From Paraconiothyrium sp. Pb-2020 (Eukaryota > Ascomycota > Dothideomycetes > Pleosporales > Didymosphaeriaceae): DNA of 64,000 nucleotides. Location: the NCBI GenBank assembly GCA_022419385.1, contig JAJUBI010000006.1:2604001-2668000 (forward strand). The letters run 5' to 3'. Shown piece after piece: positions 54,654 through 64,000 of this stretch; position 1 is the stretch's first letter; each line of letters starts with the position of its first letter. A program made the position numbers and the translations under genes. Below the pieces are notes generated by a model that ran no database searches, was not told the origin of the DNA, and was given only the letters and a program-made list of their open reading frames with translations.

Positions 54654-57600
54654 GGAGAATAGTTCGAAGCGTGAGAAATGGAGTCAACTGAGATCCTTGG
54701 GAACGAAAGGTGTTTTCTGTGAGTTAATTGCTGGCGAAGCAAGGGTGTAGAGGCTCTCAACGAAGGGTAGGCCGTTCTATATAGCATTTCTGGGCGTACC
54801 ATGCCAACCTTTGTGCCCCAGTCTCGCGGCTCAATGAATCCTACGATGACCTCAAAGTGGTCCTGCTAGCCGGGCATTAGCCAGGCACGATGGTCGAAAG
54901 CGGAGCAGAGCCTCGCAGATGTGCGGACGCATGACGCTCTTGGTCCCCAAAGTCGCCAGATTCATCCCGATGACGTTTTCCTGCGTTTGGCTCGAGTGGT
55001 ACCGCCACAGCTTAGTCTGCATTTAATTGGGGCGATTGTGCGACTAGGATCTACGTTCGGGACCAAACATTCGCCACACCAGGACAAAGATCGTCAGTCG
55101 AAGCGGAACATCGGATAAGTGGTTTAATCTATCCCAGCGAAGGCCAGTCGAGTCGTGACGTTTATCACAAAGAAGTTACAAGTTCTGCCATATATTGTCA
55201 GTGTTACTCATTGATGACTACTAGCAACGTACCAGCGCATGGGTTCGCGAGCACAGGAGTGTTGTCCCACAAGGCATCCCGAGAGACCGCAAACGACTCC
55301 CGGTCGCGGCGGAAACTGCTTGCTTGAATGTAAACAGGGGTGTGAAACACCAGAAAACTGTCAGAAAGCCGTCAGTTCTCTGCGGGGAATGAAGCCCGAA
55401 GAGCATGAGCTTCTGCGCATACATAGGTACATTTGGCAACTTGACGTACCGTTGTTACTTCGGTCCACGAAGTCCGCGCTTGCGCGCGCACCAGTAACTA
55501 TGTCAAACATTGTTGATGGATTCTCGATGGTCGTTTCCTGAGGGGAATCTCGCTTTGGACTCTTCTTCCGGCGCTCACTGGATGGCTGCTTCGACCGGAC
55601 TATCTTGAAGTGCAAATAGTGGGCACCTGTGTCCAAACCTCCCGACCTTCGGGAAGAGCATCAAAGTGCGTCGTCGTCGAACGACTCAACAAGCCGCCAT
55701 GGGGCATAGTTCTGGAAAATATATTGACCAATTGCAATTGTTCACCTGCCGCCTCCATGCTGTTGGCATGCGAACCCAACATAGACGACCTTGTCCGTGA
55801 CCGGATGCCGTCCGTAATTGGAGCAGGCATCAACTGCATGAACGTGATAGGTGCATCCACAAACTGGAAACTTTTCGATTAACCGGAGACACATGTCTAG
55901 TACAATGGCACTAGGCGTACGAGAGGGACTAAGTTTGGTGTAGAGATTCGATAGTTCTGGTGTAACGGCGACGTTGTGTGGCGGGTATCTGTCGATAGTT
56001 TAGTTCAAGTAACAAAAAGTAGCTGCAACAAAGGTATCAGGGGAAAGACAAAGGGACAAGGACACGTCGTGCAGTATATGTGATGGAACAACTCTGCCAT
56101 GGCTCGAAAAGCCCACGACTTGGGGCCATGTCAGACCAGGAGGCATAACTTTGACCTTTGACTGGAAGAGCTATCAGTGAGAGGGTCGATATAGTCGTTA
56201 GGGCGTCCCTCTCCATGACTTGAAATATGAACATAGGGCGATGAGACACCGCCATTGGCCGCACAAACCACGGAGGACCGCAGTAGGTGGCAAGGAATGG
56301 TTCCCGCACCACGCGAGCGTCTTACGAAGCAAGCAGCGAGTCGTCGCTAGATCCTTCGCATAGGTTTGTACGCATGCATTAGGCAACCATGTGGCAGTGC
56401 GAGGTTGGTGAAGCTGCGATTTGTGGGATGGACATATGTGACTTGGCCCCAGGTGAAATAAGGTCGACAAGGGTCCAGCAGTCGTCAGCCAGTACATTGG
56501 ACTTCATGGCAAAGGCCTGTCAGCAAAGGTTAGCACCGAAAGTTAGCCCTTTTAAGTGACGATGAATAGGGCTCGGCTTCTGTCAGGTAACAACGGCGAC
56601 CGTTGCGCCGACTCCGAACGAGCGGAAGTTGTTTCAGCTCCCCTGCGAAAGTCACGGATGGCCAAACACGACATCGAATGTTTGATGCGATTGGTTGTCC
56701 CAAGCATCGAAGATAGGCCCTAAAGTGAGGCAGATGGATCGACGTCGGGGTAGGCTGCAGCCGGGACCCACATTTTCAGCCCTAAGAAATCGCATCTTTC
56801 AGCTCGACCCACGCTACCGCAGTTTTCCACGATCCCCGAGCCCTGAGTACGTGCAATACGCCTTGATACCAAGAAAATGTTTACATATGTCGCCGTTCAG
56901 ACGATCCTTCGAAATCAAACCTCGAGCCAATGGCACCCCATAACGGGTACATTAACAACAAGCACACGACGTTCCAAGGTAGACAAGAGCGACCAACGCC
57001 AAATTGCAGCCCACATGCACCGGGTCTTTAGATGTCGTAAGCAACATTGCGCATTTGCACTACCTTCTTCCTGAAGCTTTCAACAGCCTTACCTGAAACT
57101 CAACCAGGGACTTGCTTTGAATTTCTTAGACAATTTAGAGTCAGCTGTACGCTGCCGACGCAGACTTAGGTAGCCACAATATGCTTCGTTATCTCTTTAT
57201 CTTGATACGATCGGAGAACTCGTAGCAGCTTCGAAGATGCGAAAATGTCTCATAATCCATCATTTACATCACACGCAGCAAAAATCGCTACTGAATTCGT
57301 GGAGAATCGTAGGCCAACACTAACCAGTGCCGCGGACTGAGACAACGTACTAGTGAAGACAACGCAGATAGCAATTTGGTCGAACGTGCCTTCACAGTTG
57401 ACACGATGAGAATGAACCCAGATCTGATGTACTTTGTGCTACCCCAAAGGCCGCAATGAATAGACAGGTCTTCCTCCCGCATATTGTTTCAGTATCTCAC
57501 TCCAATGAGCCCTTATCTGTGCGTTCAACTCTCACAACTTCAGACGGCGCGTTTCTCTACGCTACCGGGACAACCGAATGGTTCACCTTCACCACGATAT

Positions 57601-57739
57601 TAAATCACCTTTACTTCGAGAACAAGCGGCACCCTAGCGACATAACAAGTTGCATGCTACTTAACCAGCTCCACGCTTCTTACTCCCACCTTTGATACAC
57701 TTCAACTTTGCCATCCACTAGCAACACAAGAGCGTCAGA
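54654..57739. other. Gene-poor block of about 3.1 kb
   Basis: No frame here shows family-like sequence. Minus-strand frames at 55600-55860 and 55361-55636 lie next to each other and could be parts of a degraded gene, but I could not join them by a plausible intron. No transposon feature, terminal repeat or tandem array is evident. Confidence 0.45.
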
Positions 57740-58359
57740 ATGACGAATAAGCCCCCGAATTATACAGCCTCGGCTAAGGCCGATGACAGTGCGGGCGTCA
57801 TGGTTAAAAAGGACAGCGGCAAAGTACTTGACCCTTACTGAACCTCTACACTTGCTAAAATGAACGCAGTTCTCTTGGACCCCGGAGAACGAGCGCAAGG
57901 TGCCTCTCCTCCCTTCCATTTTATCTCATGTGCCTGACCACCCCAGCTCCTCCTCTTCACGCACGCCTTCGTAACCGTCTCTACTGCTGAATTCGAAAAG
58001 CTCCTCGAGCACTTCCCTGGTATGGCTCCCTCATCAGTGCTTTGTGTGACCCAATTCTCTAATGGTAAATAGGTACAAACATGAATGGTATCAAGATCCG
58101 ATACTCCCGCCTGCGTGTTGAGAAGACCAAGCTCATAGAGGAATACAACTTCGCTGGCATAGGCAATAGTGCGCTCACCGGCGAGGACGGAGCCAAAGAG
58201 ACGCCCAGGAAGAGTTCTGCCAGGGGTAAGAAGCGAGCAGCTGATGGAGAGGACGGTCCTGCTACGCCTATGAAGAAGGGCAGGAAGGGAAAGGTGATGG
58301 AGGGGGAGGCTCCGAGCAATGATCTTGGCGAGGTGAAGGAGAAAGAGGAGGAGATCTAA
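57740..58359 (+). CDS. Small basic SANT-like protein, tandem copy 1
   Basis: Four exons, 57740-57823, 57870-57899, 57947-58019 and 58073-58359, giving 157 residues. Exon 2 is only 30 nt and encodes FSWTPENERK. The core (FSWTPENERKLLLFTHAFVT, then STAEFEKLLEHFPGTN and IKIRYSRLRVEK) has the size and pattern of a three-helix Myb/SANT-like unit: tryptophan at the start, then a GT-x-x-x-I-x-x-R third helix. The C-terminal third is a Lys-rich disordered tail (KRAADGEDGPATPMKKG). Such short proteins with a W-T-x-E-N core are frequent in dothideomycetes and presumably bind DNA or chromatin. A second gene of the same structure follows 473 bp downstream. Confidence 0.75.
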
Positions 58360-58832
58360 GCAAATGATCTGCGAAGACTGTGCCGTGACATCTGGTCAGC
58401 TTGTCGGGGTAATAAGTATCTAGGTTTGTGGAGCATGACGTTACGTGAAGCAGTGCATCAACGGAGAGCTTGTCTTCGTTGACACGTGCTCATGCATATC
58501 TAAAGCGTTTGGGATGATTATGCGTTAGCCATGGGTTACCAAGCGAATAGGAATCCATCTCTCACTCTCATGCCACTTTGACTTGCTTCGCTCACCTACA
58601 ATTTTAGAAATAGCGTGTTTATCTGTGCTACCAGATAAGTCACTTTCACTACGGCAACGAATCACTATGTCCTGAATAACAACCAAAATCATTTACCTAC
58701 TCCCCACTTGACTTCTTTTGCTTCCATCTCCATCACATCCTAAAGCGACTCAAGGCTATAAACCTTACGTTCGCAACCGTCTCACCTTGTTCCCACCCTT
58801 GCGTCCCCCTCAGCAACTCGACATCAACCAAG
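58360..58832. other. Spacer between the tandem genes
   Basis: 473 bp containing the 3' flank of copy 1 and the promoter of copy 2, with a pyrimidine-rich leader before 58833. No gene seen. Confidence 0.5.
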
Positions 58833-59432
58833 ATGCCTCCGAAGAAAGCCGTAGCCGCAAAGAGCGACGTCAGTGAAGGCGAGGGCGACAAAGTACGTGC
58901 GCTAATGATACACGCTTAAGAGAAACTAACCACCTTCAGTTCTCTTGGACACCCGAGAATGAGCGCAAGGTATTCCCCAACGTATTCCCCAGCGTGCGAC
59001 AATTAGACTAAAACCACTCAGCTCTTTCTCTTCATGATCGGCACTACTAGCTTCTCCAAGGAAGACACCGAGCGCCTTGCGGAACATGCTTTCAAAGGCA
59101 AGCGACACCCATGAGCAACTACGTTGTTCACTTTGATAACTTTACCTACAGGCACCTCTGCGAGCGCCGTCAAGCAGCGTGCGAACAAGATCCGTGTGGA
59201 GCATCGTGCGCTATACGAGGAGTATGGTTGGCCTACTCCGGACGGCAAACCAGCTGTCAAGGCTACTGGTATGCCCAAGAAGAAGCGCGCAGCTGATGGT
59301 GACGATGCTCCCGCCACCCCAGCTAAGAAAGGCAAGAAAGGCAAGAAAGGCAAGAAAGGCAAGGCCGCTAATGAGGAACCCCCGAGCAATGACATGGGCG
59401 GTGCTATCAAGGCTGAGGAGTCGGACATGTGA
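58833..59432 (+). CDS. Small basic SANT-like protein, tandem copy 2
   Basis: Four exons, 58833-58892, 58940-58969, 59022-59097 and 59152-59432, giving 148 residues. Exon structure matches copy 1 exactly, including the 30-nt exon encoding FSWTPENERK. The core continues LFLFMIGTTSFSKEDTERLA, then HAFKGTSASAVKQRANKIR and ALYEEYGWP. The C-terminal tail contains a KGKKGKKGKKGK run and ends acidic. Intron 3 begins with GC (AAAG then GCAAGC at 59098) and ends ACAG; no GT donor can replace it without a stop, and the copy 1 intron at the same place uses GT. Predicted nuclear, DNA-binding; function unknown. Confidence 0.75.
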
Positions 59433-59957
59433 CTGGTCCATGCGTTCGCGAGCCTTAAGCGGTGCGTTTAATGCTATAAGGAGCAGCGCACCGAGGACGC
59501 CTACAACTTGCCTTGGTACACATGTGGCCATGCATGTTTCGTCTGGGTTGGGTAATGACATGTTCTATCGGGATGGAGAGAACATATACCTTTGGCATAT
59601 GCATTGCGAACAGGAACGCGATAGCCAGCCATAATACCATCGGATCTTTGACCTCATTCAATGTGCATGTTCGTGACCGTGAAGGTATGAGGGTGTGAAG
59701 AAAAAAGTTAGCCGCACTATGCCTCAAGTGTTAGGAACGTTTACAACAGAGAGAAACAAGGTCTGTAAGGGATAATCTTCATGTTCCGGTTTGGTGTTGC
59801 GTTACAAGCCTATGATGGCTCTGATATCAAACGCCACACTCCAATATACCCAATCCTGTTCCTGCGCCATCCCAATGCTTCAGCAATGCTCAGACAACCA
59901 GAGACCTAAACCCTCCGATGATCGCTACTTCACCCTATCATGCGGTCCTGAACTAAC
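59433..59957. other. Convergent intergenic region
   Basis: 3' flanks of the second tandem gene and UFD1. No gene seen. Confidence 0.5.
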
Positions 59958-61139
59958 CTATTTGTTGTCCTTCTTCTTCCGGAGCGTCTGACCTGATCCT
60001 TCGAAGTGCTTGGATTCGCCCCTCTTCTCGTCATCCTCTTTCCCCTTCACCGGCTTGACCTCATAGCCAAAGAATAGCTTTCCCGGTGGCAGCCGAAGGG
60101 GTTGGGGACCATTCGTCCGTCGCACCGTTGGTGGCGGAGCGTTGGTCGACTGGCCCGCTACAGGTGTGGAGGCTTGAGGAGTAGGCGCCTTGCTGCCTTT
60201 CTTAGAGTTGAGCTTGTGGCCTGACGTCAAAAAGTTGGATGACATTGCTTTCGCGCCAACGGCTGCAGTTGTCGCCGAGGGAGCGATGGCGGCGTAATTT
60301 ATAGCCTGTGCCATGGTACCGTGAGAATGTAGTGTTCCTCCTTTACCCGCCATGACGCCCTTACCGCTGCGCGGTGTGCTCGTTCCGCTGGCCCGAGTGG
60401 GTTCCTCGTAGCCTACTGGTGGTGCGAAGTCAACTGATAGATCCGTTTCGAGGGTACATATTGCGTTGCTGGCGTGTGGTGGCTTCGTCTCGAGGACCTC
60501 GATGGCGTACTGGTTGTCATTATAGGCAAAGGTGAAGACGTCGCCTTTAGTGAGGCAAGAGAAGTTTCTAAACGCATTCTCCAACACCGCCTTCGGGTCT
60601 GAGATCTCTAGGAAGGAAGAGTCTTGTGGCTGTAGCTTGATGAAGGTACCCAGAGGCAGATCTGTGGATTTGACCTGGATCAAGTCGCCGGGCTCCAACA
60701 GTAGCGTCTGCATCAGCTGCAGCAATTGTTAGTACTTGTAAACCTTGCAATCGAAACTTTGACATTCGTACCCAATACGGCAGATAGATCTTGCCCTCCT
60801 CCGCTATGAACTCCAGTACACCGGCATGTGTTTTCCTTCCATCTTTGGCACCATTTATGAGTTCGAAGAGCATAGGATATGTGATGTGCAGCCTCGTGAG
60901 TTTGTCCAAAGCGCTCGGCGGAAGGAACACTTTGCCGCCGTGGTTCGCATCCTCGCGATCCGGACCGGGAAGCATGGCGATGGGGTAGCACCGGAAGTAC
61001 TCATCGAAGCGTCGGGGTGCACCGCCGCGGCGGAGCTGCTGATACATGGCCATCGGATCGTCTTCGTCGTAGAAACCGGGATTGAACTATCGAACGTCAG
61101 TTGCGGAGTTTAGAAGTGGTGGTGGGGGGCTCTTACCAT
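59958..61139 (-). CDS. UFD1: Ubiquitin fusion degradation protein UFD1
   Basis: Three exons read downward: 61139-61137, 61086-60772 and 60716-59958, giving 358 residues. Exon 1 is just the start codon; intron 1 (50 nt) then leads to FNPGFYDEDDPMAMYQQLRR. The UFD1 double-psi barrel region is clear (FRCYPIAMLPGPDREDANHG, KVFLPPSALDKLTRLHITYP, LFELINGAKDGRKTHAGVLE, LLLEPGDLIQVKSTDLPLGT, IKLQPQDSSFLEISDPKAVL, LRNFSCLT-like NAFRNFSCLTKGD). The C-terminal part is disordered and includes PPGKLFFGYEVKPVKGK, where Cdc48- and Npl4-binding motifs lie in known UFD1. With Npl4 and the AAA ATPase Cdc48/p97 it extracts ubiquitinated proteins in ER-associated and nuclear degradation. A divergent promoter is shared with the gene to the right. 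Confidence 0.96.
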
Positions 61140-61494
61140 ATTGGCGAAGAACCCGGGGTTGAGGCAAGTGCGTATCGGAAGGGCGAAGGAAGGCAAGTGC
61201 TAGATAGGGTAAGGTAACAAGAGCCCAAATTCGTGGAGATGAGTGAGAAAGGTAAGCTGTTAAGGCGTGTGCTCGAGAGAAGCGGCCAGAATGACGACTG
61301 ACAAGGTACCACTACGGTAAGCCACACGTACCATTCGCGCGCGAACCTTGGCGCGTCATTCTTCGAACACTGCAACCTGGCCCAAGCTCCAAGCTTCGAG
61401 CTCTCTGCAAACTCCGAGGTTCAGACGTCACCAAACTTTCGTGCGAAACGTAACTTCGCAGGCGAATAAACCTACGTACTTGATCGCGAAGAAG
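61140..61494. promoter_or_regulatory. Divergent promoter between UFD1 and LIN1-like gene
   Basis: 355 bp between the two start codons, reading in opposite directions; both promoters must lie here. The frame of the right-hand gene is open upstream to 61348 but has no ATG there. No TATA element is seen. Confidence 0.6.
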
Positions 61495-62820
61495 ATGGCC
61501 AGCTCGTCCAGACCGTTTTCAGCGGCGCGGCCGAAACGCGCTGGGGACCATTTCACACGAACTCACCACCTGGACGTGGATGAACCCTCTGCGAAGAAAC
61601 CGCGCTTCGACCCGCGGAACCCCTCTACCTTGGCGCCCGACAATGACGATGAAGAGGATCCGACATTGGAAGCCGATGTGATCGGCAAGGGCGGCGCCGG
61701 AGTGAAGCGCAATGCTGTGAACATAGATGGCTACGACTCGGATAGCTCTACAGAAAATTTCGACACTCGCGCAGAAGCTAGGCACAAAAAAGATGCGGCT
61801 CCCAGAGATGAAGACGACGATGATGACATGTTCGCGGAGGATCAGAAAGACGACGAACAGGATGAAGATACACATCGCGGAGATAAGAAGAAGAAACAGT
61901 TGCGCTTCCTTGATAGCCATGAAATAGAAGGACAGGAGGAATCGAGCAGGGCAGGAGGACATGTTGCAGTCGATTTTCGCGCGGGAAACGACATGGATAC
62001 GGAAGAGGTTGAGAGTAGTAGCGAAGAGGGCGACGATGAAGAGCGCGATGCGCTCGACCCGGGCATGGATGAGGAAATTGGAGCCGGTGGCAAGAAGCAT
62101 CATGCGCCAAAGCTGGATGCCTTCAACATGAGAGCCGAACAGGAAGAAGGCCGCTTCGATGAGGCAGGGAACTACGTCCGCAAAGCATTTGACCCGGAAG
62201 CCGCCCAGGATTCGTGGCTAGAAGGTGTTTCGAAGAAAGATATCAGGAAGGCTAAAGAGGCCCACGAAAAGCTCGAAGCAGAGAGGAGAGAACGTGAGCG
62301 GCAAGAAGACTCCATCGTAACCAGCGATGTGCTCTCTTCGTTGATCCAGCACCTGGAAGTCGGGGAGTCACCGATGGAAGCTTTGATACGGCATGGAAAA
62401 GCGGCGCCAAAGAAGAAAAGCACGAGCAACTGGAGCAAGAAGAAGAAACGTCAAGAAATGGAAGTCGAGGTCGACCCAGCACAGGAAGCCGCGGCAGCCA
62501 AAGCAAAAGAAGCAATCGATAGCATAACTGAATGGGCCAGCCGCTTGACGGATCGCGGCGTCGAAGACATCTACAATCAACCCCGCGAAATGATCATGCG
62601 CGCATACAAACGCGAGACAGGGGAGGATTGGAAGGGTCTTAATCCTACTGAAGCTGCATGGGAGTTCCACTGGCTGAGCGCACCAGACGACGCTATCAAC
62701 GGGCCCTATGACACAGCGACTATGCGGGCTTGGGAAGAGGGCGGGCAATTTGCTGCTGGCGCCGAGTTCCGCCGCGTAGGAGAGACAGAGTGGAGTCGTC
62801 TGCTCGACTTTGACGGTTGA
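61495..62820 (+). CDS. LIN1: GYF-domain spliceosomal protein, LIN1/CD2BP2-like
   Basis: Intronless, 441 residues from the ATG at 61495. The N-terminal half is charged and disordered, with the conserved family segments FTRTHHLDVDEPSAKKPRFD-like sequence, KRNAVNIDGYDSDSS, KKKKQLRFLDSHEIEGQEE and KLDAFNMRAEQEEGRFDEAG NYV, typical of CD2BP2 and yeast Lin1/Snu40. A helical part follows (SKKDIRKAKEAHEKLEAERR). The C-terminal 60 residues form the GYF-type domain (AAWEFHWLSAPDDAINGPYD, with GPY and W as the ligand-binding signature). These proteins associate with the U5 snRNP and are released before tri-snRNP activation. Nuclear. The acidic and basic runs are normal for the family. Confidence 0.93.
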   Translation: MASSSRPFSAARPKRAGDHFTRTHHLDVDEPSAKKPRFDPRNPSTLAPDNDDEEDPTLEADVIGKGGAGVKRNAVNIDGYDSDSSTENFDTRAEARHKKDAAPRDEDDDDDMFAEDQKDDEQDEDTHRGDKKKKQLRFLDSHEIEGQEESSRAGGHVAVDFRAGNDMDTEEVESSSEEGDDEERDALDPGMDEEIGAGGKKHHAPKLDAFNMRAEQEEGRFDEAGNYVRKAFDPEAAQDSWLEGVSKKDIRKAKEAHEKLEAERRERERQEDSIVTSDVLSSLIQHLEVGESPMEALIRHGKAAPKKKSTSNWSKKKKRQEMEVEVDPAQEAAAAKAKEAIDSITEWASRLTDRGVEDIYNQPREMIMRAYKRETGEDWKGLNPTEAAWEFHWLSAPDDAINGPYDTATMRAWEEGGQFAAGAEFRRVGETEWSRLLDFDG

Positions 62821-64000
62821 GCAGTCTTGAAGACGACGTTTTGAGAAGGGTAGGTTACACGGTGCTACTATACACCGGACTGCCACCTGCGGCAGAGTAC
62901 TTCACCGTTAAACATGCATATCGACGGTCCAGCTAAAGGTCTCGTCCGACAGACCGTCCGATGGCTTGCAGAATGCCATGCTGCGTACAGTCAACCGTGC
63001 AGCGTAGATGGAGCTGCGCGACGCTCACTCGTTCGCTAGCGTCACGTGAGCGAAAGTTCATGCGTGTTGAGAAGGATCCTTGCATCGTGTCCCGCCAGTT
63101 GGAAGAGGAGACAGGTCGCGCCGGGTTGTCAGCGGCCGGCAGCGCGCCGACGCAGAGGGAAGACGACAGCTGTGGCACGCTAGGACTGACAATGAATCGA
63201 ATCAGAAGTGCCATCTGCCGTGCAACCGTCTCCTCCTCGCCGTGACTGCTTCTGTGTGCGCGTGCATATGTCTGAGCCTGAATGATGAATGTGACCTCGT
63301 GGTGGCTACAGCGCCGCCGACTAATCAGCGCGCGCGAAAGGAGATGATTTAGCAATAACGAACAGCCTGCGGATGCTCTGCCGCGCCTCTGGACATGTGC
63401 CCCTCGTCGGTGCAGCGTGGCAGTTGGACGGACCGAACGGGACATTGTCTGGTGGCAAGACCGGAGCTTGGAATGCCTGCTGATCGCTGCAGGCCATGGC
63501 GCATCCCCAGCCCCGCGCGCCTAGCATCAAAAGTAAACTGCCACGACGGTGCGAGTCACGGCGTGCTCCAGGCGACGGGCAGCGCAGACTGCATGTGGGA
63601 GAAGGCGTGAGAGGGAGACGCGGTCGCTAACAGCGAACTACAAGTGCACTAGGGAGCACCCCGAGCGCAACGGCCCGCGTGAAATGGCGGGCTCCAGGAT
63701 GTCCATGGGCGAGAGCGGAAAGCAGCCCGCGAGCCATGCTGTGGGTGCAGAACGGTGGTTCACGAGTGAGGCTGTCTCGGCTGGGGGGTCTGCGAGCAAG
63801 ACTATCGAAGAGAGACGCGTACCAGGGCACGGCAGAGGCAGAGGCTGCAGTGATAGGGGCAGCGACGAGAGACATGAGGGCTGCTGTCCAATGAAGGCAT
63901 GCTCGGGTCTCAAAGTCGAGGACTTGCCCTGGGCCGCCCTCCCCGCTAGCAGCTCTTCTTTTCGCATACATAGCACGCGCACGCTGCCCTCCCTCCTGCT
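62821..64000. other. Gene-free right flank, GC-rich
   Basis: 3' flank of the LIN1-like gene followed by GC-rich DNA that yields long chance frames on both strands, none with family-like sequence. It may be the promoter region of a gene beyond the window. Confidence 0.5.

Noticed and set aside
55361..55860. Neighbouring minus-strand frames as a two-exon gene
   Set aside because: The only linking intron would be about 28 nt and the sequences resemble no family; noted only as a possible relic.
62933..63982. Several frames of 90-170 codons near the right edge
   Set aside because: Present in many frames at once in GC-rich DNA, with no conserved motif and no joining splice sites.

Overview
The window is a stretch of filamentous ascomycete chromosome (Pezizomycotina, most likely a dothideomycete). 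This rests on protein-coding genes broken by short introns of about 47-65 nt with GTAAGT-like donors and CTAAC/CTGAC branch sites, a Zn2Cys6 regulator, an RTA1-type membrane protein, a secreted intradiol dioxygenase, fungal-only families, and many short intergenic gaps. I see no rRNA gene, CRISPR array, bacterial operon, intact transposon or viral gene. I did not find a tRNA, but reading by eye is weak for that. Exon joins were rebuilt by hand from splice signals and frame; every join reported keeps the frame and gives family-like sequence across it.

Layout. 1.5-8 kb: a metabolic block with an AtuA/DUF1446-DUF4387 fusion protein, a convergent Leu3/War1-like zinc-cluster regulator and a secreted intradiol dioxygenase. 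9-16 kb: a TPR-SET protein, an RTA1-like seven-helix membrane protein, a GNAT acetyltransferase and a regulator-like protein lacking a zinc cluster. 18.5-19.7 kb: a secreted Gly/Ser/Pro-rich repeat protein with Kex2-type sites. 21-27 kb: ribosomal protein eL39, an Nta1-type N-terminal amidase and the mitochondrial COQ8 kinase with a very long N-terminal extension. 27-31.6 kb: gene-poor DNA with two weak coding remnants. 31.7-36.2 kb: an F-box-like protein and a cluster of three small Cys-rich proteins of one family. 36.8-54 kb: a gene-dense housekeeping block with a PH-like/LRR protein, PET127, a UBA protein, an APH-fold kinase, a type II DnaJ and CBF5. 54 kb: a small secreted protein with eight cysteines in its mature part. 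54.7-57.7 kb: gene-poor. 57.7-62.8 kb: a tandem pair of small basic proteins with a SANT-like core, then UFD1 and a LIN1/CD2BP2-type GYF protein sharing a short divergent promoter.

The housekeeping genes cover translation (eL39), rRNA pseudouridylation (CBF5), splicing (LIN1), protein quality control (DnaJ, UFD1, NTA1, the UBA protein) and mitochondrial function (COQ8, PET127). They are not organised as a pathway. The least explained content is the small-protein material: the QESG/Kex2 repeat precursor, the MC..Y..C Cys-rich cluster, the eight-cysteine secreted protein and the tandem WTPENERK genes. Two introns in the window use GC rather than GT donors.
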